NCBI GenBank assembly: GCA_033064195.1
Contig: JARBJD010000304.1
Location: 24,450-88,449 of the forward strand
DNA from: Blattamonas nauphoetae
Lineage: Eukaryota; Preaxostyla; Oxymonadida
DNA length: 64,000 bases
Reading direction: 5' to 3'
Shown: positions 1 to 11,614 of the stretch, one piece after another
How the letters are laid out: the number at the start of each line of letters is the position of its first letter
Position numbering within the stretch: the first letter of the stretch is position 1
Translations under genes and position numbers: made by a program
Notes under the pieces: model-generated
Database searches by the model: none
The model's input: the letters and a program-made list of their open reading frames with translations, nothing else
Told to the model about the DNA's origin: nothing

Positions 1-660
1 CCTGTATAGTCTGTTCCTCCACTGAGAGCTCTCAACTTCCACTCCTCTCAGAGATACTGGAGGATCCGCGACGAAAAAGTGTGTTTTCTCTCTTCTTCAT
101 CCCTCTTCAGCCAGCTTTGTAAAGACATCAAACTCTCTCTCTGACGATGTTATTAAGTATTCTCACTTTCTCTCAATTGTAATGACCTGCTGTAGAGAAC
201 ATGAGATTCGCACATTTTCTCCCACATTTTTTCACACCAAAACTGTCAGCTTTCAATCGAACAAGGACAGAATAAGCATTCTGACGACAAGTTAAAGAGG
301 TTGGAAGAGTTGCACGGATGTCAGAAGAGGGATGAAGAAGAGAGAAAACACACTTTTTCGTCGCGGATCCTCCAGTATCTCTGAGAGGAGTGGAAGTTGA
401 GAGCTCTCAGTGGAGGAACAGACTATACAGGTCACATCTCCTCTTCTTGGAAGAGGAGACATATTGTGACATCCGCAATCAAAAGTGCCTCCCAGGGCAC
501 ATCAGTCAAATCTCTTGATTTCCACTTCACCACACTATTCTTGTTTTATATTTGAAAAATTACCGTCTTTCATGAATGTGAAGTGTTTACGAAAAAAGTG
601 TGAAAAATCATCTGTTCATAAATGCAGGAAGGGGTGGCCACTTACTTTTGTCCGTGACTG
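1..660. mobile_element. Foldback element, copy 1 (left end outside window)
   Basis: Bases 1-108 are the reverse complement of 324-431, with a 215-bp spacer. The right arm continues outward to 660, where it ends in CCGTGACTG, the same terminus as the complete element at 54879-55767. The outer arm sequence from 432 to 660 is clearly related to that element's arms, while the inner arms differ between the two copies. Adding the missing 229 bp of left arm predicts a total of 889 bp, the size of the complete copy. No transposase is present, so it is a non-autonomous unit. The terminal CAGTCACGGACAAAAGT resembles Tc1/mariner-type ends, but I cannot assign the superfamily. The flank after 660 matches DNA just downstream of the helical gene at 40993-42066 (position 42095), so the element sits in the 3' flank of a further, off-window copy of that gene. 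Confidence 0.8.
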
Positions 661-1570
661 ATGTTTCTGGCTTCTTTTGGACAACAAACGCTGTTTTCGT
701 GTGATATTTGTCGACGCTGGCATCACCTCATGGTTTAGTTTGCGGGAACGATTGGGATTCTCGCCGATCCATCGGATCGTGGCAACACGCACCGTTCACT
801 GTTTGTGTTTTGTCTTTGTTGGATGTGGCATCACCACATGGTTCCATTTGCAAGAACAGTTGCAATTCTCTCTCGCCAGTCTCGCTCGATGGTCGCCAAC
901 CTCTCCTTCTCCTTCGCCGCCACTCTCGCTCTGCTCCATCCTGGATGGCCATGCGTCGATCAATCGATGGATGGCGACGATTGGAGGGAGATTGTGCTTG
1001 CGTAATAGTTTGGGACTCGTTCACTTGTCCTTCTCCTCACCAATCCATCCCTCGTCCTTCTCCCACTTGAAAAGGATGAAGGACATAGAAACTCTGACTT
1101 CTCCGAGATTTCTCTCCAAGCGATGCCTTTTGCGATGTGTATTTGCTGTGGGAGTGATGATCTGACGAATCGCTGTTCCGCTCACTCTCTTCAGTCACCG
1201 TGCCTTGTTCGTTAATAAATCTTCGACAGACACCGTTCCGTCGATTGGGGTGCTCATCTCGTCGGCTAATCAGACCGTCACCAGCACGACGATGCTCTCC
1301 CCCGAACACATCACCCAACACTGTCCTGAACATCTTCCTCCACATCTCGAACTTCGTGAACTGAAGACAATGGATCGGTTCGGATTTTGTGACCAGCGAA
1401 GCATGACCCGTCCAGAACTCGAATAGAAACAGACAAGAACCAGCGAAGACACGAACAGAACAACACGCTTCGCTCTCCACTCTCAACCACCCTCCACCCC
1501 TCTTCCTCGTTCTCTCCCAATTTCAACACCACTCTCTCGCTCTCTTGATTTTGAAACGTGATTGACAAAT
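661..1570 (+). repeat. Duplicated 3' flank of the helical-repeat gene family
   Basis: This stretch is a degenerate copy of the DNA that follows the helical-repeat genes. It shares the 'catcacctcatggtttag' block (from about 714) with 43528 and 46985, and a second internal variant lies near 826. Positions 1465-1560 match 44100-44170. Three short open frames start at equivalent points (708, 43512, 46970) and share MS-L-SPHG near the N terminus, but they diverge and end at different lengths. I therefore read them as decayed sequence rather than genes. From 1571 to 1935 I see only pyrimidine-rich DNA with no supportable gene. Confidence 0.6.
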
Positions 1571-1935
1571 CACGAACATTTTATGAGAATCTATCGTGCC
1601 CAAGCACTCTCCACCACGCTGGACACACACTCTGATCTTCTTTTTCTCAGGTGGATAAAACATTTTGATTTGTGTGGGCATCTTCTGGCGATTGAAAGGA
1701 CGGATTCCTGACTGACTCAACAAAACCAACCCCATCAATATTCACACAGCAATGTCACTCCTTTCCCACCCCAATTCCCATCTCACCCGAATATTGCTGA
1801 TATGAATAAGAAGCGAATCTCTCCACCATTCTTATCAACACTTCAATCAAGTTTTTTTTTTCGTTCTGTGCCTCTAAAAAGATCATGAATGGAAACCACC
1901 AATTGCTTGAGCTGATCCGCGCTGATTCAATCAGA

Positions 1936-2067
1936 ATGACCGAGATTGCATTGAAAACAGTCACCTCCTCACGTACAGAACGCTCTGGGTCAATCTTAAA
2001 GTGGACAACCAGTAATTTAGTTTTTTCCCTATCTCGTTCTTTGAACGCTCGAACTGGTCCAAGATGA
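1936..2067 (+). CDS. Conserved 43-codon leader ORF upstream of receptor A
   Basis: This short ATG frame ends ARTGPR-stop. It has an equal-length counterpart at 47795-47926 in front of receptor B, with the same start, the same stop and mostly conservative differences. The first residues (MTE.A.KT.TSSR) resemble the N terminus of the helical-repeat genes downstream (MTG.NTKKPSSTDS), so it may be the truncated 5' end of such a gene left upstream of the receptor. It could instead be an upstream ORF in the receptor mRNA. It lacks the ACCCATAACGAG motif that precedes the copy-B version. I do not claim a function. Confidence 0.3.
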   Translation: MTEIALKTVTSSRTERSGSILKWTTSNLVFSLSRSLNARTGPR

Positions 2068-2397
2068 ATTGCTCACCCGCTTTGTTTCATGAAGTACCTC
2101 AGTTTTTGATCCTCAATGAGTGCAACCTCTGTCAGAATTGGGCCCTGTTCAACGTCTGAATTCTTTGATGAAAGTTTCTTTATAACCATCCTGAACTCAC
2201 ACTTCTGTGTTGTCTTTGCCACATGTTACAAAATAATGCAATTTTTTACGACGACGGAGGGGAAACATGTTTGCTGTATCTCCGTTAGAGACATGACACT
2301 TATCATGTCACCGGCTCGTTGGTACAGCCAAAATATTCAGGTTTTTGCGAATGTTCCAAGTGTTCGTACGTATTTTGGGCCACATTTCGTCGTCATC
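2068..2397 (+). repeat. Duplicated leader of receptor genes A and B
   Basis: This 5' leader is nearly identical to 47927-48255 in front of receptor B. In copy A it happens to be open in frame from an ATG at 2116, but in copy B the corresponding frame is shifted relative to the receptor start. The extra 94 N-terminal residues are therefore not conserved. I place the start of both receptors at the downstream ATG (2398 and 48256), which is immediately followed by a hydrophobic signal-peptide-like stretch. The unusually high conservation of the leader suggests a recent duplication or regulatory content. Confidence 0.6.
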
Positions 2398-3755
2398 ATG
2401 CACTTTATCGGCCTTCTGACTGTCCTCCTGACCTTCTCCAAGTCGCAACATCAAATTCCCTCCACAAAAGTGCTCCCGCTACAAATATTCATCTCCTATC
2501 AAGGAAATACTCCAACCCTCACTGAACTCGGCACAAAGTCGGACATAGTACTTCTGAATGGCCGATATCACGTGTCGAATTTTGAAATCACATCCACGAC
2601 CCTAAATCTGAACGGAAAGCAATCGTCCATTTTTCCATCATCAGCAACGAACGATGTAAATTTCTCAGCACATTCATTGTTGAATAGATTTGCAGATGAA
2701 AAGGAAGACAGGCAGAATCAACTTTTCCGAGTCTCGAACTCAACAATTTGGATGTCGGAACTGACATTCGAATGTGGATCAGCTGGTTCATCAATCGCAG
2801 CGATTTGTGGATCTTGTGTTCGGATTGGGGGGAGTCGGGTGATCTCGAACTCGGAACGAACACCTTTTGTGATTGTTGGAGGAGATTCGGGGAAAAGCAG
2901 TTCAAGCACGGTTATTGACTGCTCGCACACTTCATCGTGTTATCCTTCGCTTCTGCCTCTGACGAGCCTCGAAACGTCTGATTGTTGGACGACACAGAAT
3001 CAGGAATCATGTTGGATCGGATCGGAAGTGTCGGTGACGGGAAGTGGGATGTCAGTTTATGATGCTTGTCTGATTGGTGGAAGTGGAGCGCTGTTTGATT
3101 TTTGTGGATTGCCACCAACAAAGACAGATCGCTGTTCGGTCACGACAACACTGTCGTCGTCATTGCTTTTGAACACGACAAGCGACAGTGGAAGTGAAAG
3201 TGTCGATGTGAAGAAAGGAGGAAATGATTTTGGAAATTGTTGGTCAGTTTATCAAAAGATGATTGGAAGTTGTGTTTCTCGTTGCACGAACCATCTCTTT
3301 GGTACAGGGATTCGCGATCTGAACTTGGGAGGATCCGTTCTGTTCTCGAACTCATCCTTCACACACTGCACAACCTCAGAACACACAAATGAACATCGCT
3401 CTTCTCGAATGATCCTCTCTACAGCCAACACTCTCCACCACTTCTCCCTCTGCACTTTCAAGAGATGCTCCACCTCCTTACCTGGTGGAGCCATCTATTT
3501 AAGTGAAGTCAAGTCAGATCTGAAGCTTGAATCGTGTTCGTTCGAATCGTGCTCAGCTGATAGCTCAGGCGGAGCTGTCTATTTGTTCCAGACAACCAAA
3601 CAATCGTCCATCACTATTTCTTCGTCAGCATTCATATCCTCATCTAGTCATACTAGTGGGGGATCGCTCAATCTCAACAATGTGCAAGCACTCACCATTT
3701 CAGACTGTCTTTTTCTTGATTCTCGAACAAGCTATCGTGGAGGATTGGTCTGTTA

Positions 3756-6700
3756 AGTGGATTGGACACTATCCAGTGTTGGACTGGACAGCTGGCCTCG
3801 ATTGGACACTCATTTTTGATCTTGTTCATTTCACCCTAAATTCATCTTTTCTCTGAATTTCACAAAGAATTGATGATAATTACACAAGAAAGGGCGAAAT
3901 GGCTTGAATCGGAGTACATTCCGCGAACAGTGACGATCGGCTTGATCCACCCATGATTGGACACCATTGGACACAGTTGGACAATTCGATGGCAGCTTTT
4001 TTCTGAGGTCTCCTCAATTAGTGCAACCCGTTTTTTGAGGTTTTGAAGAGTCGGCCAAATTGGACTGTCCAATGGACTGTCCAGTCCTGGACTGTCCAAT
4101 CGACATGTATAAAGGGACACAGTTGCTTCCTCTTCTCTATTACGGTTTGATTTTACCTTCTTTTTTTCACATGTTCGACGTGTAGGATGACTCATCTCTG
4201 ATTCGAAATACAATAACGTCTTCAACTCGGCATCCTGCCTGTCGTGGAGATCTCATCTCTCACAATGGTTTGGTCAGCATTCACAGTGTGTTCTCTCTTT
4301 TTTCGCACATGATTTCAACTTTCATCTCAATTTCTCAACTTCTCTCATCCGAACAGAACACGTATTCCTCCGCCATTCGAGACGACCAAACAGTTGCTGA
4401 AGTGATGGCCATCTATGAAGACACATAATATCTCGAGTTAATTTACTCAAATTTCCTCTGTATTGCTGACCCAGTGCTCTTCTCTGATAGTCCATATGAC
4501 TAAACTTGCAGTTAAAGACGATCTTAGAATCAACAATCATCCTAGTTCTTCCTGTCTTGTGAGAGTCCAAAACACCCCATTTCCATGAACAAAATCACTA
4601 GAAAATCCAATTCGAAGACAGAACGTCCTCTTCTGGCCGAGGGAAACGAGATAAAATCCACAGAACTGATCCTCTCAGAAGTCTTGGAAAGAGGAATTGT
4701 CATTGATCCAAGGTTTGTTGGAATTGTTTCCCTGAAAATTCATTTCATCTTCATTCTCCTTTCAAGATATCTCTCCACTCTTCCTCTCTACTTGCTTTTT
4801 CTTCGTTTATTCCATCTCCTCTTTTCCTCATTCGCCTCCAGGGTTCAACTTTTTCACTACTCAACAATAGTAGAATGAAGTGATGAGATACAGTTCGAGG
4901 ACACGTGGAGTTCATTGGGTATCTGGTGAACCAGGGCATACTCCCACCGAACGTTGCGATCATCTGAATTCCCCACCTCCTCGCGGGATCGACACCAAAA
5001 CAGCTAATAAACTCTCATTTCCTGACATTGGCGCACTTTCCGAAGATGATCGGGCGATGATGCAGAGTCAGGCGTCAGTGAAATTCGAGTCGCTTTTGAA
5101 GAGCCAGAAGCCGAATATGATTGCTGAGAAGCTGGCCAGCAAGTGAAATATGCACTGCAGGATGTTTTTTTTCGATGTTAGAGGCACCTTCGTTCAACAT
5201 ATTTGAAGGGAGAGAACAGCAACGGAACAAGACTCAGTCTCCTCATCAACAAACATCGCCCACCTCGCAGGCACGGCACGCACAGCAGGACGACAACAGA
5301 AGCGGTGGGAGGCGGTTCTAAGTGTGGTGACGGCAGGATGGAAGATACAGTCGAGGGGCATTCGCGGGATCAACGAACTTTTTGCCGACTCGTGTGACAG
5401 CCAGTGGTACACAAAAAATCAAAGATTGTGCGCTCATCGTGAAGGAGAAGGCGGAACAGAAGGAGCAGCAGATGGAACGGCCGCAAGCGATGAGCAAGGG
5501 CGAGACAGACGAGGACAACTGGAGGAACGCTGAGAATGTGGTTGATTTTGGGAGCGACGAGAAAGTGGTGAGAGAGACGCTTCCTCTGCCCGAGCCGAGC
5601 CTGTCGACCAGCGGGGAGGAGCAGATTGCTGTGGAGTTGGAGGGTGTGTCTCTAATCATTCCAGCCAGGTTATAGCATTCACCCTCGCCATTTCGTTTTG
5701 TACTTGTTCGATATCATTGTTGTGAGAATCTGTTCGTGGAGTTGAGAATGCAAGGAGAAATGAATGACCTAATTCTGATCAGCCCATGTAAACAATGCAT
5801 ATCAGCTTCACCGACGCTAATTGATCTCAATCCACCGAAATGACTCTCATATACTTGCATCATGCCTTCCATTATCGTTACTTTAATCATTGTTGATGAT
5901 CGTCTTAGATCTCCCCAATACTCGGTTTTACGACAGTCTCAACTCCCAAATAGGAGACTGGACACTGGACTGGACAATCCCACCTCGACTGGACACAGCT
6001 TAACAGACCAAGTGGAGGAGCCGTGAATGTAATGTACAGTGCGGAAGATTAAACTGCAACGCCCACATGAGAAAGCTAGGGAGACCATACTGTGTTTATT
6101 TTCTTCCTTGGAGAGTTGGTAAGTGCTCCTTTGGACGCTCGCTGTCAAAACAGCCTGGTTGGTCTGTGAGGACCCAAAATGACCACTTGGGGTGAGATCG
6201 GATCTCAGTCGGATAAACTCGTTTTTATTGCTCAATTCGACTTACGCAAACAATTTCGGTAAGAATACAGATAAAAGTAAAATAAATGTCGAAATGGAGA
6301 GATAAACTGAGAAAAGGGGGAAAAGTTAAAAGTGAGAATCCACAATGGCATTATCCTTTTGAATGGATTAAAAAGAAGAAACGGACAAATGTAAATTGGT
6401 ATCTTTCTCACATATCTCGCTATTTTGTCCCTTCTTTCGAGTTTAAGAGTGTGAAACAGTCGCTGTATTTTTGAAGTTGCCTTTTCTGCTTTCAAAACGG
6501 AGTTTGACAATTGAATGACAGAATAATCTCAGACAAGGTATGCTTGAGTCAGGATTCGGAGCTGAAAGGTCAATTGACTCGAATATCGAAAGATCCTGTT
6601 TTTTCCTGTTCGCACAGAAAACTCTTCTGTGACGTCCGGGGTGATCCTCAAAATTATCTGATTCGACTGTGAGACATATTTCCGACAGAAATAGTTTCGA

Positions 6701-7300
6701 GATGTGTCAAAGCAGGAACAATTTCAGCTATAGTTGAGAGAGAGAAAGAAAGCAGGGCAAGAGAAAGGTGAGAGGAAAACATTCAGTACAAAAGTGGTGA
6801 GAAAAAGTGAGGACATACCATGAAAACGTGGAGTTTTGTTTGGTTCCATCGAAAAGCAACTTGATGGGAACTGTCGGCATGAGTCGCGTTCACTTCAGCT
6901 TGACTGCTATTCTTGTCTGGTGAGAGAGAAATTCTGAGAATAGCAGGATTGTTGTCAGATGTTCAAAACAAAGATGAACACAAAAACAATAAACACCTTG
7001 AATTGGCTGAACAGTTACAATTGTCGAATCTGGCTGAATAGCTTGTCTGATTGTGGAAGAAATTTGAAAAACAGTTTGAAAGAGTGTATTAAGTCAAACT
7101 GTGAAAGGAAGAGCGACTGGACGCGATTGGAGGAGAATGATTGGAAGATCAAACCATGTTGTTTCTTTTTCTCGTCACGTCAACAAGATTGTTTCTCAGC
7201 GTTTATTTTCTGAAACGATCATATGGATAAAAATCGTGAAATGGAGGCAAAATGGAAAAAGGACGCTTCTGTCAGCGTTGCAGTTTTGCCTTCCCCACTG
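3756..7300. mobile_element. 3.5-kb insertion 1 in receptor A, TA-flanked
   Basis: Comparison with receptor B shows coding sequence stopping after tgtTA (3755) and resuming after TA (7301-7302). Joining the two at a single TA restores the frame. The insert starts AGTGG and ends CCACTG, so the ends are only weakly inverted, reminiscent of Tc1/mariner termini. Near the left end and around 3950-4110 and 5950-6000 there are many 'ggactgtcca'-like repeats. No transposase is recognisable. The interior includes a decayed host-like gene fragment near 4.3-5.7 kb. The rest (5676-7300) is AT-rich with no supportable gene. It may be a composite of several insertions. Confidence 0.6.
4366..5675 (+). pseudogene. 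Decayed gene fragment(s) inside insertion 1, possibly MIF4G-like
   Basis: Short protein-like stretches appear in different frames. One is at 4366-4430. A second at 4887-4964 reads VRGHVEFIGYLVNQGILPP, similar in pattern to the helical MIF4G domain of eIF4G-type proteins, and ends at a TGA. A third at 5030-5146 is charged and helical (LSEDDRAMMQSQASVKF). A fourth at 5382-5675 is Glu/Lys-rich. They could be exons of one gene or relics broken by frameshifts. I cannot connect them with valid splice sites, so the MIF4G assignment is only a hint from a 19-residue stretch. Confidence 0.25.
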
Positions 7301-8886
7301 TATTGGGATCCTCGAATTTCCAATACTGGATTGTTCAACTGTCTCTTCAGGACTTGCGCGACTTGTTCGACGGCGTCGAATGGAGGAGGTGGCGCTCTGT
7401 ACTTCCAATTGTGCTCCTCCGTCCGACTCGATTATCTCAGCTTTCGAGACTGTTATTCAAAAACAGGGAATGGGCAGGATTTATACATCAACACGACACC
7501 ACATCCAACGGTCCTCACAACAGTTTCCAACTGCGATTCCACGTCAACCCCAAAAACAAGTCGAATTTTCCCAACAACCATTACAGTGGATGATGTTCTA
7601 CCAGATCCATCTGAAACGATCACACTCCTTTCACTGACCCATCAAGAAAGAACCTCGCTGACAGAGGACATTATTGTCACACTGGACAAGACAGTGACCG
7701 GAACCCTTCTTGTTTTGGTTTCGAACTCGGAAGGCACAACTCGGACAGAGAAAGGAAAGGCACCGAACATTGGTCGAGTGTTGCTGTTCCCAATTGAGTC
7801 ATCGAAGATTGGGGAATGCACAGCGAGCATTGGTGACACTGGTCTGCTGCAACTTCCTCTCGAAGAATACAAAATCGTCACTGCTTCTCTCTCCAAGCAC
7901 ACTGTCTCATTTTCTGGTGTATCACCAGGACTCGTCAACCAACCCACACTCACATCTGCAGATTGTATTTTGGATGAAAGCCACACTCGTGCTTTGTTGA
8001 TTCTGGAAGGGTCAGATTTGGATGATGCAACCTTCGAGCTGACACTTCAGGATGGATGGACACTCGAAGCGACATTCTCAGAAAACAAATCAACGATTGA
8101 CTTGGGAGTGATTGGAGTGAATTCGAGATGGCAAGAAAATCAAATGTTTGTGATCATGAGTGGAAAGAAGGTCGATGAATCGATTGTGGTCTCAATTCCA
8201 TTGCCACTTTATTTCATCATTCCAAAGGCAGCTCGTCTCACCAACATTGAAGTGAGAGATCTGAACGAAGCAATGACCGAAGTGACACTGTCGTTCTCAT
8301 CTCGACTTCTGAAAGCCAACCAAGAATACGAGATCACAATTGAACCAAAGAATGGAAGTGAAGAAGTTGTCGTAAAGTTGACAACAGACAACAACGGACT
8401 GATTGCTGAACAGACAGTGAAACTGTATCCATCGGACGAGAATGTGGAAGGATGGAAGAACTCGATTGGATTTGGGGAGGAATACGAAGTGGTTGGTGTG
8501 TCTGCGAAAGCAGAGGATGGAGATTATCCGATTCAGTTCTCTCCAATCATACTGACAATGCCGATTGAGCCAGTTCGAGTGAAGAAAGCAGAGTGTTCAA
8601 CAGATCAACCAACGACAACAATTGTTCGGATTGAAGGAAGTGGATTGATTGAATATGAGACGTACACACTCACTCTGAGAGGAACTCCGACCACAGATCC
8701 GCTTTCGTTGAATGTTCAGAACACGACGATCTCTGTTGTGGCCTTATTGCCAACGGAAGCAAAATCTACACCTCTCCCTCTCTCGTCCACTTCAGAATCA
8801 TCTTTGCTGTTCGGTCACACGTACACAATCACGGCGATCACAAATGGGTCAGTGACTGGGATCGTGGAAAACAATCCATATTTCAC

Positions 8887-9431
8887 GGGACAGACTATAG
8901 TTCATCAGCAGTTTCAACTATAGTTCATCACCATCCCATATTCTGATGACAGGGAGATGAATCATCTTCTTTTCGTCCAAGATGGAAAACTGACACCAAA
9001 AGAAGAACTCTGATATAGTTTTAATGTCAACCTCGATGAGTGGTGACGTCCGATCAGCTGTAGTGTCACTGTGGTTGATGTCTGGTGACCGAAGTGTGAT
9101 GAATGAGCTGCTGCTGGTGAGGCTCGTTTGTCGCCCGTCATGGATGGGTGAGAGAATACCAGATGCTGAGTGCTTGAACTTTCATTCCGGAGCAATCGAC
9201 TCAGAGAAGGCTGAAAAGTATATTGAAGGATCAAGTCTCGTTGTTTTCTCATCTTCATCACTACCATCGATTGTCTGTGATTGGAGATCGCTCGAAGATC
9301 CTTTCCAACGATTCGAACATCACACGAAATGGTGGTGGTCGATCTTCGAATGTCGACCGGATCTCTCGTCGCAATGATATGGGTCTCTGATGAACTATAG
9401 TTGGAAATGCTGATGAACTATAGACAGTCCC
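8887..9431. mobile_element. 545-bp insertion 2 in receptor A with 8-bp target duplication
   Basis: The insert begins GGGACAGACTATAGTTCATC and its reverse complement begins GGGACTGTCTATAGTTCATC. The inverted similarity continues for roughly 50 bp and contains a second 'actatagttcatca' on each side. It is flanked by TATTTCAC at 8879-8886 and 9432-9439. Receptor B has a single uninterrupted site here. Deleting the element plus one repeat rejoins the frame exactly (N-P-Y-F-T-T-R-S). The 117-aa frame inside (9024-9377) is unlike any protein I know. Eight-bp duplications and GG-starting ends fit Merlin or hAT-type non-autonomous elements, and I cannot choose between them. Confidence 0.9.
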
Positions 9432-9456
9432 TATTTCACGACTCGCTCAGCACCTT

Positions 9457-10698
9457 CTCAAGCATCACTGACCTCGATCTCATGCAATCTGAAAGATGGA
9501 GACCCGAAGACAGTGGAATTGTCGATTTCAGGGTCAGACATCCCTGATGGAGAATATCGACTGGTTTTGAAGGACGAAGTGAGCACGAAAGAAACAGTGT
9601 TGAAGATTAGCTTTGTGAACTCAGAAGGAAGAATGGACATTGAGATCTTCTCGACATCTGAGCTAGAGTATGGAGCTGAATACGAAGTGATGAGCCTGTC
9701 GAGCAGTTCGGTGACAGTTGCTCTGCCAACAGATGCGACAAAGCGATTGGTGGATGTGCCAGCACCATCTCGAGTTCGGTCAGCAACGTGCTTGGTTGGA
9801 GGGGAGATGAAGAGGCTTGTGGAAGTTGTGATTTGTGGAGAGAATCTGCCAGTCGGAGAGACGCTGTCAGTGAAAGTGAAAGAAGTGGGGTCAACGGGAA
9901 GCACGCTTGGGTCTGAGATTGCACTTCCTTCGACAACAATCGGCAGCAAAACCAGGACAGAAGGAATTTCAATTGAAGTTTACGAAGCTGAGGAGTTGTT
10001 GGTTGAGTACGGGAAGACATTCGAACTGACTTCGCTGACGATCTCAGGGACAACGTCATGGATTCTGGACGAGTGTGTGCGGTTTTCAGTTCCTTGCGAG
10101 CCAGTGCGAGTGACGTCAGCGTCGTGCACGAAAGTTGATGTAGACAAGACAGTTGTGTCGGTGGATGGATCTGGATTTGTGTTGGGAGAGTTCTACACAG
10201 TTTCGGTGTCTGGCCATCCGATTGGCTCTCCCTCGACTCCTTCGTCGTCACTGCACAACACGTCGTTTGTGGTTGTTGCATCATCTGCAAAGAAAGCGGG
10301 ATCGTCTGCTCTCCAACTGCATGCATCGGAAGGAAGCGAACTGAAATTTTCGTATTCATACTCGATTGTGGGAATGACGAATGGGACAGAAAGTGAGGAT
10401 GGAGTGATTGAGGGAGGACAGTTCAAGACTCCTACTCAAGCATCACTGACCTCGATCTCGTGCGATCTGAAAGATGGAGACCCGAAGACAGTGGAATTGT
10501 CGATTTCAGGGTCAGACATCCCTGATGGAGAATATCGACTGGTTTTGAAGGACGAAGTGAGCACGAAAGAAACAGTGTTGAAGATTAGCTTTGTGAACTC
10601 AGAAGGAAGAATGGACATTGAGATCTTCTCGACATCTGAGCTAGAGTATGGAGCTGAATACGAAGTGATGAGCCTGTCGAGCAGTTCGGTGACAGTTG
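9457..10698 (+). repeat. Internal 978-bp duplication in receptor A
   Basis: Positions 9457-9720 and 10435-10698 match at all but about two of 264 bases, at a period of 978 bp (326 codons). The remainder of the two units is much more diverged at both DNA and protein level. Each unit encodes Ig-like beta repeats of about 100 residues. Receptor B has a single unit (about 51195-52160), so A gained one. The sharp change from near identity to divergence inside one repeat suggests gene conversion after an older duplication. Confidence 0.85.
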
Positions 10699-11614
10699 TT
10701 CTGCAAACAGACGCGACAGCCCGATTGATGAAAGTGCCAGGAGTGCCAGCTCGAATTCAATCAGTCTCGTGTGTGCTTACTGAAGATTTGAAGACCCATG
10801 TGGAAGTTGAGATTTGTGGAGAGAATCTTCCAGTTGGAAAGGAACTGACAGTGAAAGTGAAAGAAGTGGATCCGTCGTCTGGAAGCTTGATAGGGTCTGA
10901 GATTGCACTTGCTTCAACACCGATCGCCAGCACAACCCAATCAGAGCCAATTGAGATTGAAGTTTACGACGTGTCCAACCCGTGTCTTAAGTATGGAAAG
11001 ACATACGAACTGACATCACTCGCCATTTCTGACACAACTTCATTCATTCTGGATGAATCCGTGCGCTTTTCTGTTCCTTCCGAGCCAGTTCGAATCGAAT
11101 CGGCATCTTGTACGACTGGCGATCCAAACTGGACGGTTGTGTCTGTGGACGGGTCGGGATTTGTGTCGGGAGAGTTCTACACAGTTTCGGTGTCTGGCCA
11201 TCCGATTAGCTCTCCCTCAACTCCTTCGTCGTCTCTGCACAACACGTCGTTTGTGGTGATTGCTGAATCATCTTCAAAAAAAGCGACATCCTCTCCTCTC
11301 CAACTGCATCCATCCGAAGAAAGCCAGCTGAAGTTTTCGTATTCGTACTCGATTGTTGGGGTCACGAATGGATCAGTGGAAGGAGTGGTGCACTCTGTCA
11401 TGTTCGAGACTCAACCAGACATCAATCGAGATGAAGCACTGGTCACCAAAATTGAGGTTTTTCCTGCGAGTTCACTGAACACATCGATCATGATTGAAGT
11501 TTGGGGATCGAATCTGCCAAGTGAGACAGTTGGGACGATTTCACTGAATGCTTCGTTCTCTTTCGACGTGTCTTTCAGTTCGTCCACGTTTGGTCGAAGT
11601 GCTGTGATCGAACT

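Noticed and set aside
2116..2397. 94-residue N-terminal extension of receptor A
   Set aside because: The equivalent region in front of receptor B is shifted out of frame, so the extension is not conserved.
3760..3800. 13-bp inverse match between the left end of insertion 1 and receptor B
   Set aside because: The shared tccagtgttggac is short and lies in a ggac/gtcc-rich block; chance or low complexity is enough to explain it.
9024..9377. 117-residue ORF in insertion 2 as a transposase
   Set aside because: It has no DDE-like motif or recognisable fold and is too short for any known transposase family.
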